Assembly (NCBI RefSeq): GCF_944391105.1
Contig: NZ_CALXSK010000018.1
Location: 1 to 62,957, forward strand
Direction: 5' to 3'
DNA length: 62,957 nucleotides
Source: an uncultured Victivallis sp.
GTDB lineage: Bacteria > Verrucomicrobiota > Lentisphaeria > Victivallales > Victivallaceae
The notes under the pieces were generated by a model. That model saw nothing but the letters and a program-made list of their open reading frames with translations. It searched no databases and was not told the origin of the DNA. Positions 42,002 to 51,324 of the stretch are shown piece by piece. The first letter of the stretch is position 1. Each line of letters opens with the position of its first letter. A program made the translations under genes and the position numbers.

Positions 42002-43414
42002 TTATCCGATGAAGTTTCCAAAACTCAGCAGCAGGGGGTAGTCCCGGAGCGGCAAATGAAGGAAGCGGCGACTGTTTTTTCCGGTGATTTCGATTGCGGA
42101 TTCCGGAATCGCATAGATGGAACCGTCCAGCAGATCGACCAGACGCGGTTCCCCCTCCACCCCTGCGACTTCCAGAGAAATGGTCGATGCGTAGGTGGTG
42201 GTCAGCAGTTCGACCGGTTTCCAGTAGACGAATCCAGCTCCCTGTTTTTTTCGGTATCCGAAAGTCAGAAGCTCGTTTTTTTCCGAATCGTCATTTCGCA
42301 TAAGCCGGGGGGAAGGCAGGTCGCAGAGGAGCCTTACCGGCAGCTCTTCCGCAATCAGTTCTCCGCGGAAGATCGCAGCCAGGGTCTGCAGGGTCCGGTA
42401 GGCTGGTTTGGGACGGTATTCCCCTGTCGACCTGCCATCTGCGTCGAACTCGGCTCCAAGTACCCCAAAATAGCCGTAGTCCTGGTAACTTGCTTTTTCT
42501 CCCACTTTGCCATTGAGTGCCTCAATCATGTCCAGACAGGAGAAGTAGGAGTTGATTTCGACCCCTTCCGAAAAGTGGACGAGCAGCATTCTCGCCAGAA
42601 ATTTTGCCTGTTTCTCCGGCGTCCAGGCGCCTTCGTTCAGGGCTCCGGCGCCTCCTTCCCGAGATTGTGTGCCTGTCTCACCCTGAATGAAACGCAACTT
42701 CGGATTATAGCGCAGCGAGAGAGATTTCAAACTACGGACGTTGGCGATTCCACGGAATTCGTCCGGCGTATAGCCGTGATAACTGATCGCGTCGAGGCTC
42801 TCCGCAGCTCCGGTCTCGAACATTTCGGTCAACCAGTCGAAATCGTAGAGGCAGACGGCTCCTCCGATCACCTCGGCATCCGGATCGCCTTTGCGGATTG
42901 CGGCGGCGGTCGCCTTGGCAAATTCGCCGTATTCTGTACCGGAAACGCCGTGTTTCCAGCACCAGCGGCCGTCCGGTTCATTCCAGATTTCATACCGGGA
43001 TACTTGGCCGCGAAAGTGTGCAGTCAGTGCCGTAACGTAATTGCTCCATGCCTGCCGCTGCTGTTCCGTCTGAATGGGCGGACAGCCGACCGCACCAAAA
43101 ACTTTTCGGGCCGCTTCATCGTAGAGTCCATTTCCGTAGCAGAGGCAAATCCATGGTTGAAGGCCACGCTGGATCAGGTTATTGACAATCTCGTCGAGCC
43201 ACTCGAATTCGTAAATGCCTTTGGTTTTTTCGGAGCGGGCCCAGCCGGACTGGATGCGGATATGGCGCACTCCGAGTTTTGCGACCTTGTCATATGCTTT
43301 TTCCGGATCGAAAACAGCCCGATCCAGTTTTTCAAACCCGAGTCCCCAGACCGTGTTGCCGGCCTCCCTGGCTGAGACGGGCGGGACCTCGCCGATTCTT
43401 TTGTAATTATCCAT
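42002..43414 (-). CDS. GH39-like clan GH-A glycosidase
   Basis: 470 residues. A TIM barrel with the acid/base in YEIWNEPD (Glu146) and the nucleophile in RFIQGETGTQS (Glu246), followed by a C-terminal beta domain from about 375. It most resembles GH39 or neighbouring clan GH-A families (xylosidase, iduronidase, galactosidase types). No signal peptide. Within the IclR-controlled operon it probably works together with the GH42 enzyme on the same oligosaccharide. Family-level assignment is tentative, but the glycosidase fold is well supported. Confidence 0.8.
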   Translation of the reverse strand: MDNYKRIGEVPPVSAREAGNTVWGLGFEKLDRAVFDPEKAYDKVAKLGVRHIRIQSGWARSEKTKGIYEFEWLDEIVNNLIQRGLQPWICLCYGNGLYDEAARKVFGAVGCPPIQTEQQRQAWSNYVTALTAHFRGQVSRYEIWNEPDGRWCWKHGVSGTEYGEFAKATAAAIRKGDPDAEVIGGAVCLYDFDWLTEMFETGAAESLDAISYHGYTPDEFRGIANVRSLKSLSLRYNPKLRFIQGETGTQSREGGAGALNEGAWTPEKQAKFLARMLLVHFSEGVEINSYFSCLDMIEALNGKVGEKASYQDYGYFGVLGAEFDADGRSTGEYRPKPAYRTLQTLAAIFRGELIAEELPVRLLCDLPSPRLMRNDDSEKNELLTFGYRKKQGAGFVYWKPVELLTTTYASTISLEVAGVEGEPRLVDLLDGSIYAIPESAIEITGKNSRRFLHLPLRDYPLLLSFGNFIG

Positions 43415-43436
43415 GATGATTTTCCCCGTTGATGCC

Positions 43437-44189
43437 TTACGGTGCGTAGTACATGCCGCCGTTGATGTTGATGGTTTCGCCGGTCACGTAGCCGTTGCGG
43501 ATGGGGAACATGACGGCATCGGCGATTTCTTCGCTGGTTGCGCCGCGGCCGAGCGGGATTGCGGCGGACTCTTCCGCATACTTTTCCGGAGTCAGTCTTT
43601 TCCCGATGTTTTCCGTGATGACCATGCCGGGGCAGACCGTATTGGCGGTGATGCCGAAGGGGGCGCCGTTGTTGGCGTAGGCGCGGGTCAGTGCGTGCAT
43701 GCCGAGTTTCGAGACGCCATAGGCGATCATATTCGGTTCGGCAGGGCGGAAACTGCGGACGGAAGCGATGTTCACGATCCTCCCCCATTTGCGTGCCTTT
43801 GCGCGGCGGAAAAACGCCTCAGAGCAGAGGAACGCCCCTTTGAGATTCACCGCCATGACCCGGTCGAACCATTCTCCCTCACTCATGCCGGGGCGTCTCT
43901 GCCACGGATCGAGACGGGCGTTGTTGATGAGGATTTCCGCGCCGCCGAGTGATTCGAGATGATCGAACATCGCCTCGACAGCGGCTTCATCGGAGACGTC
44001 GCAGAGCAGCGGCTCGGCAAGGCCGCCATTGTCATGAATTTCTGCGACAACCCGCTCGGCGTTGGCCGAATTGTGAGCGCAGTTGACGATGACCCGGCAG
44101 CCGGAGCCGGCCAGCGCATGTGCGATTGCCCGGCCGATTCCCTGGGACCCGCCGGTGACGAGTGCGATTTTGTTCTTGAGATCTGTCAT
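43437..44189 (-). CDS. Short-chain dehydrogenase/reductase
   Basis: 250 residues. TGGSQGIG (12-19) binds the dinucleotide. NNAR replaces the usual NNAG. The catalytic set is Ser143, Tyr157 and Lys161 (YGVSK), and PGMVIT follows. ETININGGMYY is the normal SDR C-terminus. In this operon the likely job is oxidation of a free sugar or sugar lactone precursor ahead of the dehydratase, though reduction is also possible. The start at 44189 lies four bases after the IclR stop; an upstream in-frame extension is rejected. Confidence 0.9.
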   Translation of the reverse strand: MTDLKNKIALVTGGSQGIGRAIAHALAGSGCRVIVNCAHNSANAERVVAEIHDNGGLAEPLLCDVSDEAAVEAMFDHLESLGGAEILINNARLDPWQRRPGMSEGEWFDRVMAVNLKGAFLCSEAFFRRAKARKWGRIVNIASVRSFRPAEPNMIAYGVSKLGMHALTRAYANNGAPFGITANTVCPGMVITENIGKRLTPEKYAEESAAIPLGRGATSEEIADAVMFPIRNGYVTGETININGGMYYAP

Positions 44190-44193
44190 GATT

Positions 44194-44931
44194 TCACCCT
44201 GCTGTTTGTATGGTGGATATGGATTGCGAAATCTGCCGTGCCGCACGATTGATGCCTTCGATCAGACGGCTCTCAAACGGCTCCGTGAAATCGTCGACCG
44301 CAACGGAGGCTCCGAGAACGGCGGTGACTTCCCGGTTCTGCCGGATCGGAAAGGCGATGACTCCCTGGTTGGATTTCCGGAATACGCACCGCTCCCTGCG
44401 ACGGATTTCCGCGAGAGAAGGGGCGTCGGCGGGCAGCTGATCGAATCCCTCTGCCCGGTACCGTTCGATGATCGCTTTCTGTTCCGCCTCCGGGGCGAAG
44501 GCGGTGAGCAGCAGTCCGGTCGCAGTATCGATGAGGTCGTGGAACGAAAGCTGTCCCAGAACGATGTCGAGTTTGCGACACCCGTTGTGGTGCAGAAGGA
44601 TATACCGTTCCGTTCCAAGTCGTTCCGCGAGCAGGACGGAGGCCTCGAATTCGGCGGAAGCGTGCCGGATGACCGGCTCGGCGGCTCGAATGAGTTTCTC
44701 CCGGTAGCGGACATGCGAGGCGAGCGTCCACGCCCGGGGACCGGCCGCGTAACCGTCGCGGCGCGATATCCGGATTGCGTATCCGGCATCGACAAGCTCC
44801 TTCAGGATGCGTGCGCAGGTCGCGTCATTGAGGCCGAACGCTTCCGCCAGTTCCCCGATCCGGCACGGATGCGGAGACTCCAGTGCCAGTTTTTCCAGAA
44901 TAGCAAATGTTTTGTCGAGAACTTTGATCAT
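44194..44931 (-). CDS. IclR-family transcriptional regulator
   Basis: 245 residues. The N-terminal winged helix (KVLDKTFAILEKLALES, CRIGELAEAFGLNDATCARILKELVDAGY) is followed by the IclR effector domain (GQLSFHDLIDTATGLLLTAF, QGVIAFPIR, LGASVAVDDF). It is the first gene of the five-gene sugar operon, so it likely autoregulates and controls the operon in response to a sugar or sugar acid. No ribosome site is visible. The operator palindrome lies right before the start codon, so the leader is short. Confidence 0.9.
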   Translation of the reverse strand: MIKVLDKTFAILEKLALESPHPCRIGELAEAFGLNDATCARILKELVDAGYAIRISRRDGYAAGPRAWTLASHVRYREKLIRAAEPVIRHASAEFEASVLLAERLGTERYILLHHNGCRKLDIVLGQLSFHDLIDTATGLLLTAFAPEAEQKAIIERYRAEGFDQLPADAPSLAEIRRRERCVFRKSNQGVIAFPIRQNREVTAVLGASVAVDDFTEPFESRLIEGINRAARQISQSISTIQTAG

Positions 44932-44934
44932 ATT

Positions 44935-44960
44935 ATTTCACATTATGAAATTAATATTTC
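44935..44960. promoter_or_regulatory. Probable IclR operator
   Basis: ATTTCA-CATTA-TGAAAT (44935-44951) is a perfect 6-5-6 palindrome. A second, GAAAT-TAAT-ATTTC (44947-44960), shares its right half-site. The array lies between the promoter and the iclR start codon. Confidence 0.6.
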
Positions 44961-44970
44961 GTTATATAAA

Positions 44971-44999
44971 ACTATACTATGCTATTATGAATGATTCAA
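44971..44999 (-). promoter_or_regulatory. Promoter of the IclR/sugar operon
   Basis: Minus strand TTGAAT, 17 bases, TATAGT, about 40 bases upstream of the start codon. Confidence 0.55.
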
Positions 45000-45007
45000 G
45001 TGGGGAA

Positions 45008-45076
45008 ATGCTGAATTTGCAAAAAAATCGGATGGGAAATCAACTTGAAATTTTCATGAAGTTTTACGGCGAATGA
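45008..45076 (+). CDS. Possible 22-codon ORF followed by a small terminator
   Basis: The ATG follows TGGGGAA and encodes MLNLQKNRMGNQLEIFMKFYGE. A GACGG/CCGTC hairpin with TTTTT starts inside the stop region (45075-45096). It is divergent from the iclR promoter. It could be a small protein or leader-type transcript, or chance. There are no homology grounds. Confidence 0.2.
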   Translation: MLNLQKNRMGNQLEIFMKFYGE

Positions 45077-45096
45077 CGGGAGCCTGCCGTCTTTTT

Positions 45097-45317
45097 CCGG
45101 CCAGGAGAGAGCTCGCCGTATTTGAACAAAATTCAGCGGACGCAGATCGAACGGCGACTGTCGCTGCTGCCCGCCCATCTTGAACCGGAAACGGGAAACG
45201 TTCCCGGGTACATCGATCCACGCTCCGGTGACGGTGTGATTTTCTGCTGCAATTGGCGAATTTTTTCAGAGCCCGTGCCGGGCTGGGCTGCCGGCAGTAT
45301 CGCCCGGAAGGGAGGTG
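45097..45317. other. Interval with nothing recognisable
   Basis: Open frames on both strands (for example plus 45122-45346) have no domain or convincing start. Together with the IclR regulatory region, this forms a 418-base gap between iclR and the GH38 gene. Confidence 0.4.
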
Positions 45318-45344
45318 AACACCACCGGCTTAACCGGTGGTGTT
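45318..45344 (-). terminator. Perfect stem-loop after the GH38 gene
   Basis: AACACCACCGG and CCGGTGGTGTT form an 11-bp stem with a 5-base loop, six bases after the GH38 stop. No U-run follows on the minus strand, but GATTTT follows on the plus strand. It probably terminates or protects the GH38 message. Confidence 0.5.
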
Positions 45345-45349
45345 GATTT

Positions 45350-48070
45350 TCAGAAGACAAGTTTGATGGTCACGATCTCCTGCGGCCGTGCCGCGATGTT
45401 CAGATCAGCCGGGTCGAGCGCTTCGCGTTCGGTCTCATCGAGGCGGCATTTGACTGCCCGCTTCAGCGGCCTGTCCGTGCGGATGACAGCGGAAGAGCTT
45501 GACTCCTCAAGGTTTACAAGACGGAGAATGACGCTGCCCGGTTCCCCGTTGTCGGCGGGTTTGAGCGCCGTTACGGCCAACGGCCCGGTGATGCGCAGGA
45601 AGCTTGCCGAAGCGATTTCCGAAACATCGGATGTTTTGACCAGATGAAACGAGACGGGCGCGCGCAGCTCCTGGAGTTTTTCATAAAGATCCGTCCGGCT
45701 GCGTTCTGCCGGGAAGAATGCGAGTGCATACTCGAACGGCCGTTCGCCCGGGAGCTGCCCTTCCGTTTCCCCATTGGTCTGAACCGTTCGGCGGAATGCA
45801 CGCAATAGTGTGACCACAAGAGAGTTCTGTTCGTCATCGAGTGCTCCTCCCTCATGGATTCCCGCCCGGGTGAGAAGGGCGATCCCGCCTTTTTCATCCC
45901 GTTTGCCGAGGATGCCGTCGAAGTTTTTCTCAATCATCTCCGGTTCCGGGAAGGACTCCGTTTCCCGACCCCGCGTACGTCCGGCGGGACGTTCGAGGAA
46001 CGTGAATGCCTGACTGGCGAAACAATTTCCGCCGATACCGGTCGGCAGCACCATTTGAAGCCGGTAGTCGCGAACATTGTTGTGCACGACGGTGCGGCAG
46101 TTCAAAACTTCACTGCCACGGTCGAGGGAGACGGAGGTGACGATTTCGAGTGTGACGGGTTCTTTGCTTTCGGTGATGCCCGCATACTGTTCGTCCAGCG
46201 TTCCGTTGAAGCAAAGTTCACGCGGAACCTCATAACGGCGAAGGATTTCAAACTCGGTTCTGACCGGCCCGTCCTGAACGAGCGTGACCTGGGCGGAGGA
46301 ACTTCCGCAGATGCGGCGGTTGCCGGTCGGCCGGACGTGATTCCAGCCGTCCCCGATCTCCCTGTCGATGCGGAAATCATTCAGTCCGGAGTACTTACGA
46401 TTGCTTCGCAGATCGGTTACGTCGAACGTTCCATCCGGCCGGATCACAAGCGAAAGAATTCCGTTTGAGGCGGAAGTCTGCGAGGTCGTCATGGTCTCAA
46501 AGCTCCGGACAAAATCCTCTGACGGGCGGATTTCCAGCGTTCCCCATCCAGTTGGCGGAAGCTGTTGTTTGCAGACGACGGTATAGAGGTCGTAGCGACG
46601 GTTGTCCTGCCGGTAGTAGGATCGGTTCTGGTTGCGGATAAGTGACTTGAGCTGGTACGGAATCTCGGTCCCATCGGGACCGTAGAGGCGGAAACTGTTC
46701 AGAAATTCGTAGCCGAACGGCTCGTACTGAAGTTTCGGGTAGGCGCCGATATCGCGGGCGGGGAAGAGAATCTCGATCTCCCCCGTGCGTGTAACCGGAT
46801 GCGGCAGCGGATTGAAGAGACGCATAGTGTAACGCCCGTCCGCGGCGACCGCTTCGCGCTCCTTGTTGTCGGTGAAACTCTGGCGGATGCTGTCAATGAA
46901 CGGTTTGCCGGTAACGCGGGTGCGGTCGAGAATTCTGAATTCCTCGTCGAGTGTGCGCGCGAGGTTGCCGACCTCTTCCATACGGCCGAGCACCGCGCGG
47001 TGGACCTGATCGATCGAACAGCCGCAGATCGAGTCGTGCGCGTGGTTTTTGAGCAGGTGTTTCCACGTGTAGCGCAGCAGCGGCAGCGATTCGACATCGC
47101 CCGAGGCGGCACGGATCGCGGCTTGCGGCTCGATGAGAAGCTCCAACAGGTTCTGGCAGAGATCGTTCGCACGTTTCACGTCGGCGCGGGAACTCAACGT
47201 CGCGCTGATCTGCCAGGCGCCGTTCTTCGGACCGTCGGCGGGATGAATCTGCTCCCCGGTTACGACAGGAAGAAAAGGCGCACTGTATTCTTTATCAAAT
47301 AGTTCCGTGTAGTCAGTATGGATGATTTCAGCATCCGGATAGAGCTCGCGGATGCACTGGAACATCTTCTCCGTTTCGCCGAACGGTGTGGCATGATCGA
47401 AGCCGTCGGAGAGAACGAAGCACTCTCCCCACTGGTCGTAATCCTCCTCCACCCATTCGTGGAATTTCCGCTTGAACGCCTCCGCGTCGAGCGGCAGCGG
47501 CAGGATGCCGCGGACGTTCATCGTGAAGTCGCCGTAACCGGAACGCTTCGAGAGATTCAGCGTCTTGATCCTGGTCCCGTCCGGAGATTCCCAGAAGATC
47601 ATGTGGCTGCCCGCTCCTCCGGTGAAACCGCGCCAGACGACTGCGCCCTTGAGGCCGAATCCCGCGAGAATCTGCGGCAGCTGTGCGATGTGTCCGAAGA
47701 TGTCGCAGACGTAACCGACCGGCCACGCTTTCCCGCCGAACTCCGCTGCGATCTTCCTTCCGGTCAGAAGGTTGCGGATCAACGCCTCTCCGGAGACGAG
47801 AAACTCGTCCGGCATGACGTACCACGGGCCGACGTTGAGTTTTCCTGTGCGGATCAGTTGTTCGAGCCGTGGTCTCCAGTCCGGGCGGATCTCGCAGATG
47901 TCTTCGAGTACGACGGTCTGCCCGTCGAAGGTGAATTTCCGGAACTCCGGCGTTGTGTCATAGATTTTCAACAGTTCGCGCGTGGCGTCGATCAGGTATT
48001 TGCGGAACTCCTCAAACGGCTGGTACCATTCCCGATCCCAGTGGGTCGAATTGAAATAGTAGAACTTCAT
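45350..48070 (-). CDS. GH38 alpha-mannosidase
   Basis: 906 residues. The N-terminal catalytic domain has the zinc-binding HWD (His10, Asp12), the nucleophile region GYVCDIFGHIAQLPQIL (Asp123) and HAHDSICGCSIDQVH (near 346-360), which provides another zinc-side His-Asp. The three-helix middle and beta-sandwich C-terminal domains follow. No signal peptide, so it is cytoplasmic. It removes alpha-mannose from imported glycans, consistent with the GH130 phosphorylase 17 kb away. GGAGGAAGCG precedes the ATG, and TATCTT (-10) lies about 30 bases upstream. Substrate linkage unknown. Confidence 0.93.
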   Translation of the reverse strand: MKFYYFNSTHWDREWYQPFEEFRKYLIDATRELLKIYDTTPEFRKFTFDGQTVVLEDICEIRPDWRPRLEQLIRTGKLNVGPWYVMPDEFLVSGEALIRNLLTGRKIAAEFGGKAWPVGYVCDIFGHIAQLPQILAGFGLKGAVVWRGFTGGAGSHMIFWESPDGTRIKTLNLSKRSGYGDFTMNVRGILPLPLDAEAFKRKFHEWVEEDYDQWGECFVLSDGFDHATPFGETEKMFQCIRELYPDAEIIHTDYTELFDKEYSAPFLPVVTGEQIHPADGPKNGAWQISATLSSRADVKRANDLCQNLLELLIEPQAAIRAASGDVESLPLLRYTWKHLLKNHAHDSICGCSIDQVHRAVLGRMEEVGNLARTLDEEFRILDRTRVTGKPFIDSIRQSFTDNKEREAVAADGRYTMRLFNPLPHPVTRTGEIEILFPARDIGAYPKLQYEPFGYEFLNSFRLYGPDGTEIPYQLKSLIRNQNRSYYRQDNRRYDLYTVVCKQQLPPTGWGTLEIRPSEDFVRSFETMTTSQTSASNGILSLVIRPDGTFDVTDLRSNRKYSGLNDFRIDREIGDGWNHVRPTGNRRICGSSSAQVTLVQDGPVRTEFEILRRYEVPRELCFNGTLDEQYAGITESKEPVTLEIVTSVSLDRGSEVLNCRTVVHNNVRDYRLQMVLPTGIGGNCFASQAFTFLERPAGRTRGRETESFPEPEMIEKNFDGILGKRDEKGGIALLTRAGIHEGGALDDEQNSLVVTLLRAFRRTVQTNGETEGQLPGERPFEYALAFFPAERSRTDLYEKLQELRAPVSFHLVKTSDVSEIASASFLRITGPLAVTALKPADNGEPGSVILRLVNLEESSSSAVIRTDRPLKRAVKCRLDETEREALDPADLNIAARPQEIVTIKLVF

Positions 48071-48160
48071 CGCTTCCTCCGTGGTTTTGAGAAAGATAGC
48101 TCCGGGACAACCGTTTTTCCAATCGAAAACGGAGAAAACGAGAAAAATGATATTGTTTTG

Positions 48161-51100
48161 TCATTTCCGCCAACGGATCTCGGCCATCCAGAGGTCGTGA
48201 ACCGCGATGACGGAGTTCGGAGTCCGTCCCGGCAGAAGAGCCCGCACTTTCGGAAAAATCAGGCGTGGAGATTTTTCCGGCGCGTCGAGCCGGAGATGGG
48301 TCATCATTCCGTATCTGTCGGTTCCGCCCGCACACCAGAAGTTGCCGTTTTCAACGAGGAAGGGACCGGAAAAATTCAGATGTTCCCCCCAGTACTGCTT
48401 CAGATTGAATGGCTTGGCTCCTTCCGCATTTCCCCACCCCATCACTTCGATCTTACCGGTGGCGGTATTGAGACGGAAGAAAAGGACGAGCGGAGGCATT
48501 TGGCGGTCGCCCCTCCGGACACTCCCGTTGATGCAGAAGTCGACAATGGAGCCGCTTTGATGGAAAAAGTTTTTATTCAGGATGCAATTCATGATAGGCC
48601 AGCGTCCTTCTGCGAGATTCAGAAGTTTCTCCGGCGCAGCGGTTTTGAGATTGAATTTCCAGAAGGCTGACATGCCGTACCCGTTCGTGATGGCAGGGAA
48701 AAAGAGATTCTCGCCATTCGCGGCGACCCCCCAGACGTAATAGGGTTTGGCGACCTTTTCGAGCGGACTTTCCGTTCCGTCGCGCAGCGTCGAGATGTGG
48801 GTGCGGACGTCCCTGCCGTCGGGCCGGAACGAGATGAGACGCGTGAACTCCGCTCCGAAGTATTCTCCCGCCCCGAGAAATGCGTAGATCCTCCCCTTGT
48901 GCCGCAGCAGCGAATGGACGCGCCCCGAGACGAAATCGGAGTGAACGGTCATTGCTTCGCTGTGGCGGTTGATGACGATGATCTGGTCGTCGGTGCCGAT
49001 GAGAATCACATCCCGGTCGCAGTAGAGCGCCGCCCCGCCGTAGGTCTTGCGGCGATATTCTGTAAGATGAAGTTCCTTTCTCATGAACGTCCGGATCTTG
49101 CGGAGCCGCTGCCGGGTGCCGTCCCAGTGTTCGAGCGTGTGAACGCGAGTGTCTCCCGAGAACCGGAGAAGACAGCCGTCTTTGCCGCCATCGGCGTCGG
49201 AGGCGACCGCGATCAGTTTGTCTTTGTACCAGGGAACGGGAGTCTCCGGCGGGCAGGGAGAGTCCGAACTCGGGCTGGCATAGGAAAAAGAATCTTCACG
49301 GCTGCGCCAGCCGGTGTGAATCGGCCGGATCACGTAGTCGGGATTCCATTTCGCCAGTTCCGGCGGGTCGAGCAGCCAGAATTGCCGCGAGAGCGGGACG
49401 GCCCACCCGGGGGTGTGCATGGTCAGCGCATCGACATTCTGTTTTTTCAACAGCTCAAAGAGGCGTTCCGGGGAGGCATTTGCCGCCGCACGCGGATCAT
49501 CGGCTGGTCGCCGGGTATCTTCGAGCTCTTCGATCAGCTGCTGGATTTCATCCCTTTGAGAGATGAATCGTCCGATCTCCCGCAGTTTCTTGCGGTACTT
49601 TTCCGGTTGTTCGACCACCCACTTTGCATATTGAAGGTTGGGGATACGCCGTTCTTCGGGAGTGCTGATGACTTTGTATTGAAGGCGAGAGAGCATCGCC
49701 CGCCCCTGCGCCTCCTGAAATAAATTCGGGGAGCGAACCAGCCGGTCGGCGAGTCTCTGATAACAAGCCCGCTCATTCGGCTCGTCGGGTTCCGGCAGAC
49801 CCGTCAGCAAACAGAGATTGGTGTGAGGATACTGTGCCGCGTAATTCTGCAGCAGGTCGAGCGTGGGTTCAAGCATCGACAATTGCAGTCTCCGGTCGAA
49901 GTAAAGGGATGGTGCACAGCGGAAGTTTGCGCTTTGGGCGTAGACGATGAGTTCCTTTTCATTGGTCGGGGGATCTTTCGGTTTGGCTTCCGTCAGGTAC
50001 GGAATCAGTTTGGGGCGGTATTCACTGACCAGGCGGCGGGCCGCCTCCTGCAGTTCGGGGGGAAGTTTTTCGAAATCGAGGTTGTCGAGCAGACAGAGGA
50101 TTGTGTAGGAGGCGAAGTGTTTGAAATAGTAGGTGTCGACCCCGCGTTCCATGAGCGCGAGCGCCTCATGAACGAGTGCGAACTGCATCTGGACGGATGC
50201 GTCTTTCGAGAGTTCAAACCGCATCGTGTCGAGCGCCCAGGTCTGGTAGAGGACGTTGCCCGGATCGAGCGCGATTGCTGCGTAGACGCGCCGCATGGCC
50301 GCACGCGGGTCGCCGTACCGCTTCAGGTAGAAAAACTCGTTGTAGCAGCGGCGCGCCTCCTCCTTCACGTCGGGGAGCTTCTCCGGGGGAGGGAGCTTCA
50401 GAAATTCACCGATTGCGCGCACAATCGCCTGCGTATCATTGCGTTCCTTCCCTTCGAAGGTGCGCGTGAAGAGGATCTTGTCGGCCGTGTCGGTCAGCCG
50501 CAATGTTGTGGTGTAGCCGGGTTTCTCCCCGTAGACCGGGGTGAATTCGAGCCGGATGAGTGTGCTGCTCGGAGGCAGCGGCGCTTCCGGGCCGGTGAGA
50601 CGCTCCTCGTCGAGCCGCCGGTTCAGAAACTCCCGCTCCATCACCGTCGTGTCCGGCAGATGGTGCAGTTCGAGTTCGAGCCGTGCGACGAGGTGCTTGA
50701 GCTCGCGGGAGAATTCCGGGCGCACGTCGTCATTGCGCGCGGCGAGAAACGCGAGCGTGCGCCGCTTTTCCGGAGCCTTCACCGCGCGAACCGCCTCTTC
50801 CAGCGCATTTCCCGCGACTTTCAGCGCTTCGTCCGATTTTTCCGGAAGCGAACGGTTCAGCAGGCGGAACCCGTTGATCTGGTTGAAGATGACGAGTCTG
50901 GACGGATACCGTTTCTTCGTTTGCTGCGTGAGACCGCTTTCGACAATGATGAAGAGATCTGCCCGGGTCAGCCGCGCGAGCGTGTTCCGGTTGGCGAGGT
51001 CGCCCCCCTGCAGTTTCCGTTCCCGGAGGATACGGTTGATCTCCTCACGTTCGAGGAAGAGATACTCTCCGCTCCGGTCGGCGAGAAGCAGCTCGCAGAA

Positions 51101-51232
51101 ATGGCGCGAGGCGTGGTCCTCCGCGAAAATGGCGAAGGCCGGTTCCTTCCCCATGCAGAGCAGTCCGGTGACCAGAGTGCAGAGGAGTGCGAAAAACCGG
51201 AACCGCACCGTTCCGGCAACTGAAACAATCAT
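48161..51232 (-). CDS. Large exported protein with CsgG/TolB-like N-terminal domain
   Basis: 1023 residues. A hydrophobic export signal (about 8-28) precedes AFAIFAEDHASRHFCELLL, FLEREEINRILRERKL and RADLFIIVESGL. This is the layout of CsgG-like and related envelope proteins (the ERxxInxIL motif). The middle (150-640) is helical with TPR-like features (DPRAAMRRVYAAIALDPGNVLYQTWALD). The C-terminal 350 residues are beta-rich with recurring strands (VILIGTDDQIIVINR, RIYAFLGAGEYFG, NLFFPAITNGYGM), like a beta-propeller. No known protein is recognised. The start at 51232 follows GGGGAGAG; the longer frame runs through the yjbQ region and is rejected. Confidence 0.75.
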   Translation of the reverse strand: MIVSVAGTVRFRFFALLCTLVTGLLCMGKEPAFAIFAEDHASRHFCELLLADRSGEYLFLEREEINRILRERKLQGGDLANRNTLARLTRADLFIIVESGLTQQTKKRYPSRLVIFNQINGFRLLNRSLPEKSDEALKVAGNALEEAVRAVKAPEKRRTLAFLAARNDDVRPEFSRELKHLVARLELELHHLPDTTVMEREFLNRRLDEERLTGPEAPLPPSSTLIRLEFTPVYGEKPGYTTTLRLTDTADKILFTRTFEGKERNDTQAIVRAIGEFLKLPPPEKLPDVKEEARRCYNEFFYLKRYGDPRAAMRRVYAAIALDPGNVLYQTWALDTMRFELSKDASVQMQFALVHEALALMERGVDTYYFKHFASYTILCLLDNLDFEKLPPELQEAARRLVSEYRPKLIPYLTEAKPKDPPTNEKELIVYAQSANFRCAPSLYFDRRLQLSMLEPTLDLLQNYAAQYPHTNLCLLTGLPEPDEPNERACYQRLADRLVRSPNLFQEAQGRAMLSRLQYKVISTPEERRIPNLQYAKWVVEQPEKYRKKLREIGRFISQRDEIQQLIEELEDTRRPADDPRAAANASPERLFELLKKQNVDALTMHTPGWAVPLSRQFWLLDPPELAKWNPDYVIRPIHTGWRSREDSFSYASPSSDSPCPPETPVPWYKDKLIAVASDADGGKDGCLLRFSGDTRVHTLEHWDGTRQRLRKIRTFMRKELHLTEYRRKTYGGAALYCDRDVILIGTDDQIIVINRHSEAMTVHSDFVSGRVHSLLRHKGRIYAFLGAGEYFGAEFTRLISFRPDGRDVRTHISTLRDGTESPLEKVAKPYYVWGVAANGENLFFPAITNGYGMSAFWKFNLKTAAPEKLLNLAEGRWPIMNCILNKNFFHQSGSIVDFCINGSVRRGDRQMPPLVLFFRLNTATGKIEVMGWGNAEGAKPFNLKQYWGEHLNFSGPFLVENGNFWCAGGTDRYGMMTHLRLDAPEKSPRLIFPKVRALLPGRTPNSVIAVHDLWMAEIRWRK

Positions 51233-51324
51233 GATACTCTCCCCGAGTCGATGTGGAATGTCGTTTGCCGGATAAGACGATCCGGAGAGCTGTTTTCTTA
51301 GCGGACAGTCGTAAAAAAGAGCGT

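Noticed and set aside
45122..45360. Frames on both strands between iclR and the GH38 gene
   Set aside because: They owe their openness to the palindromic hairpin and GC-rich sequence, and no domain or convincing start was found.
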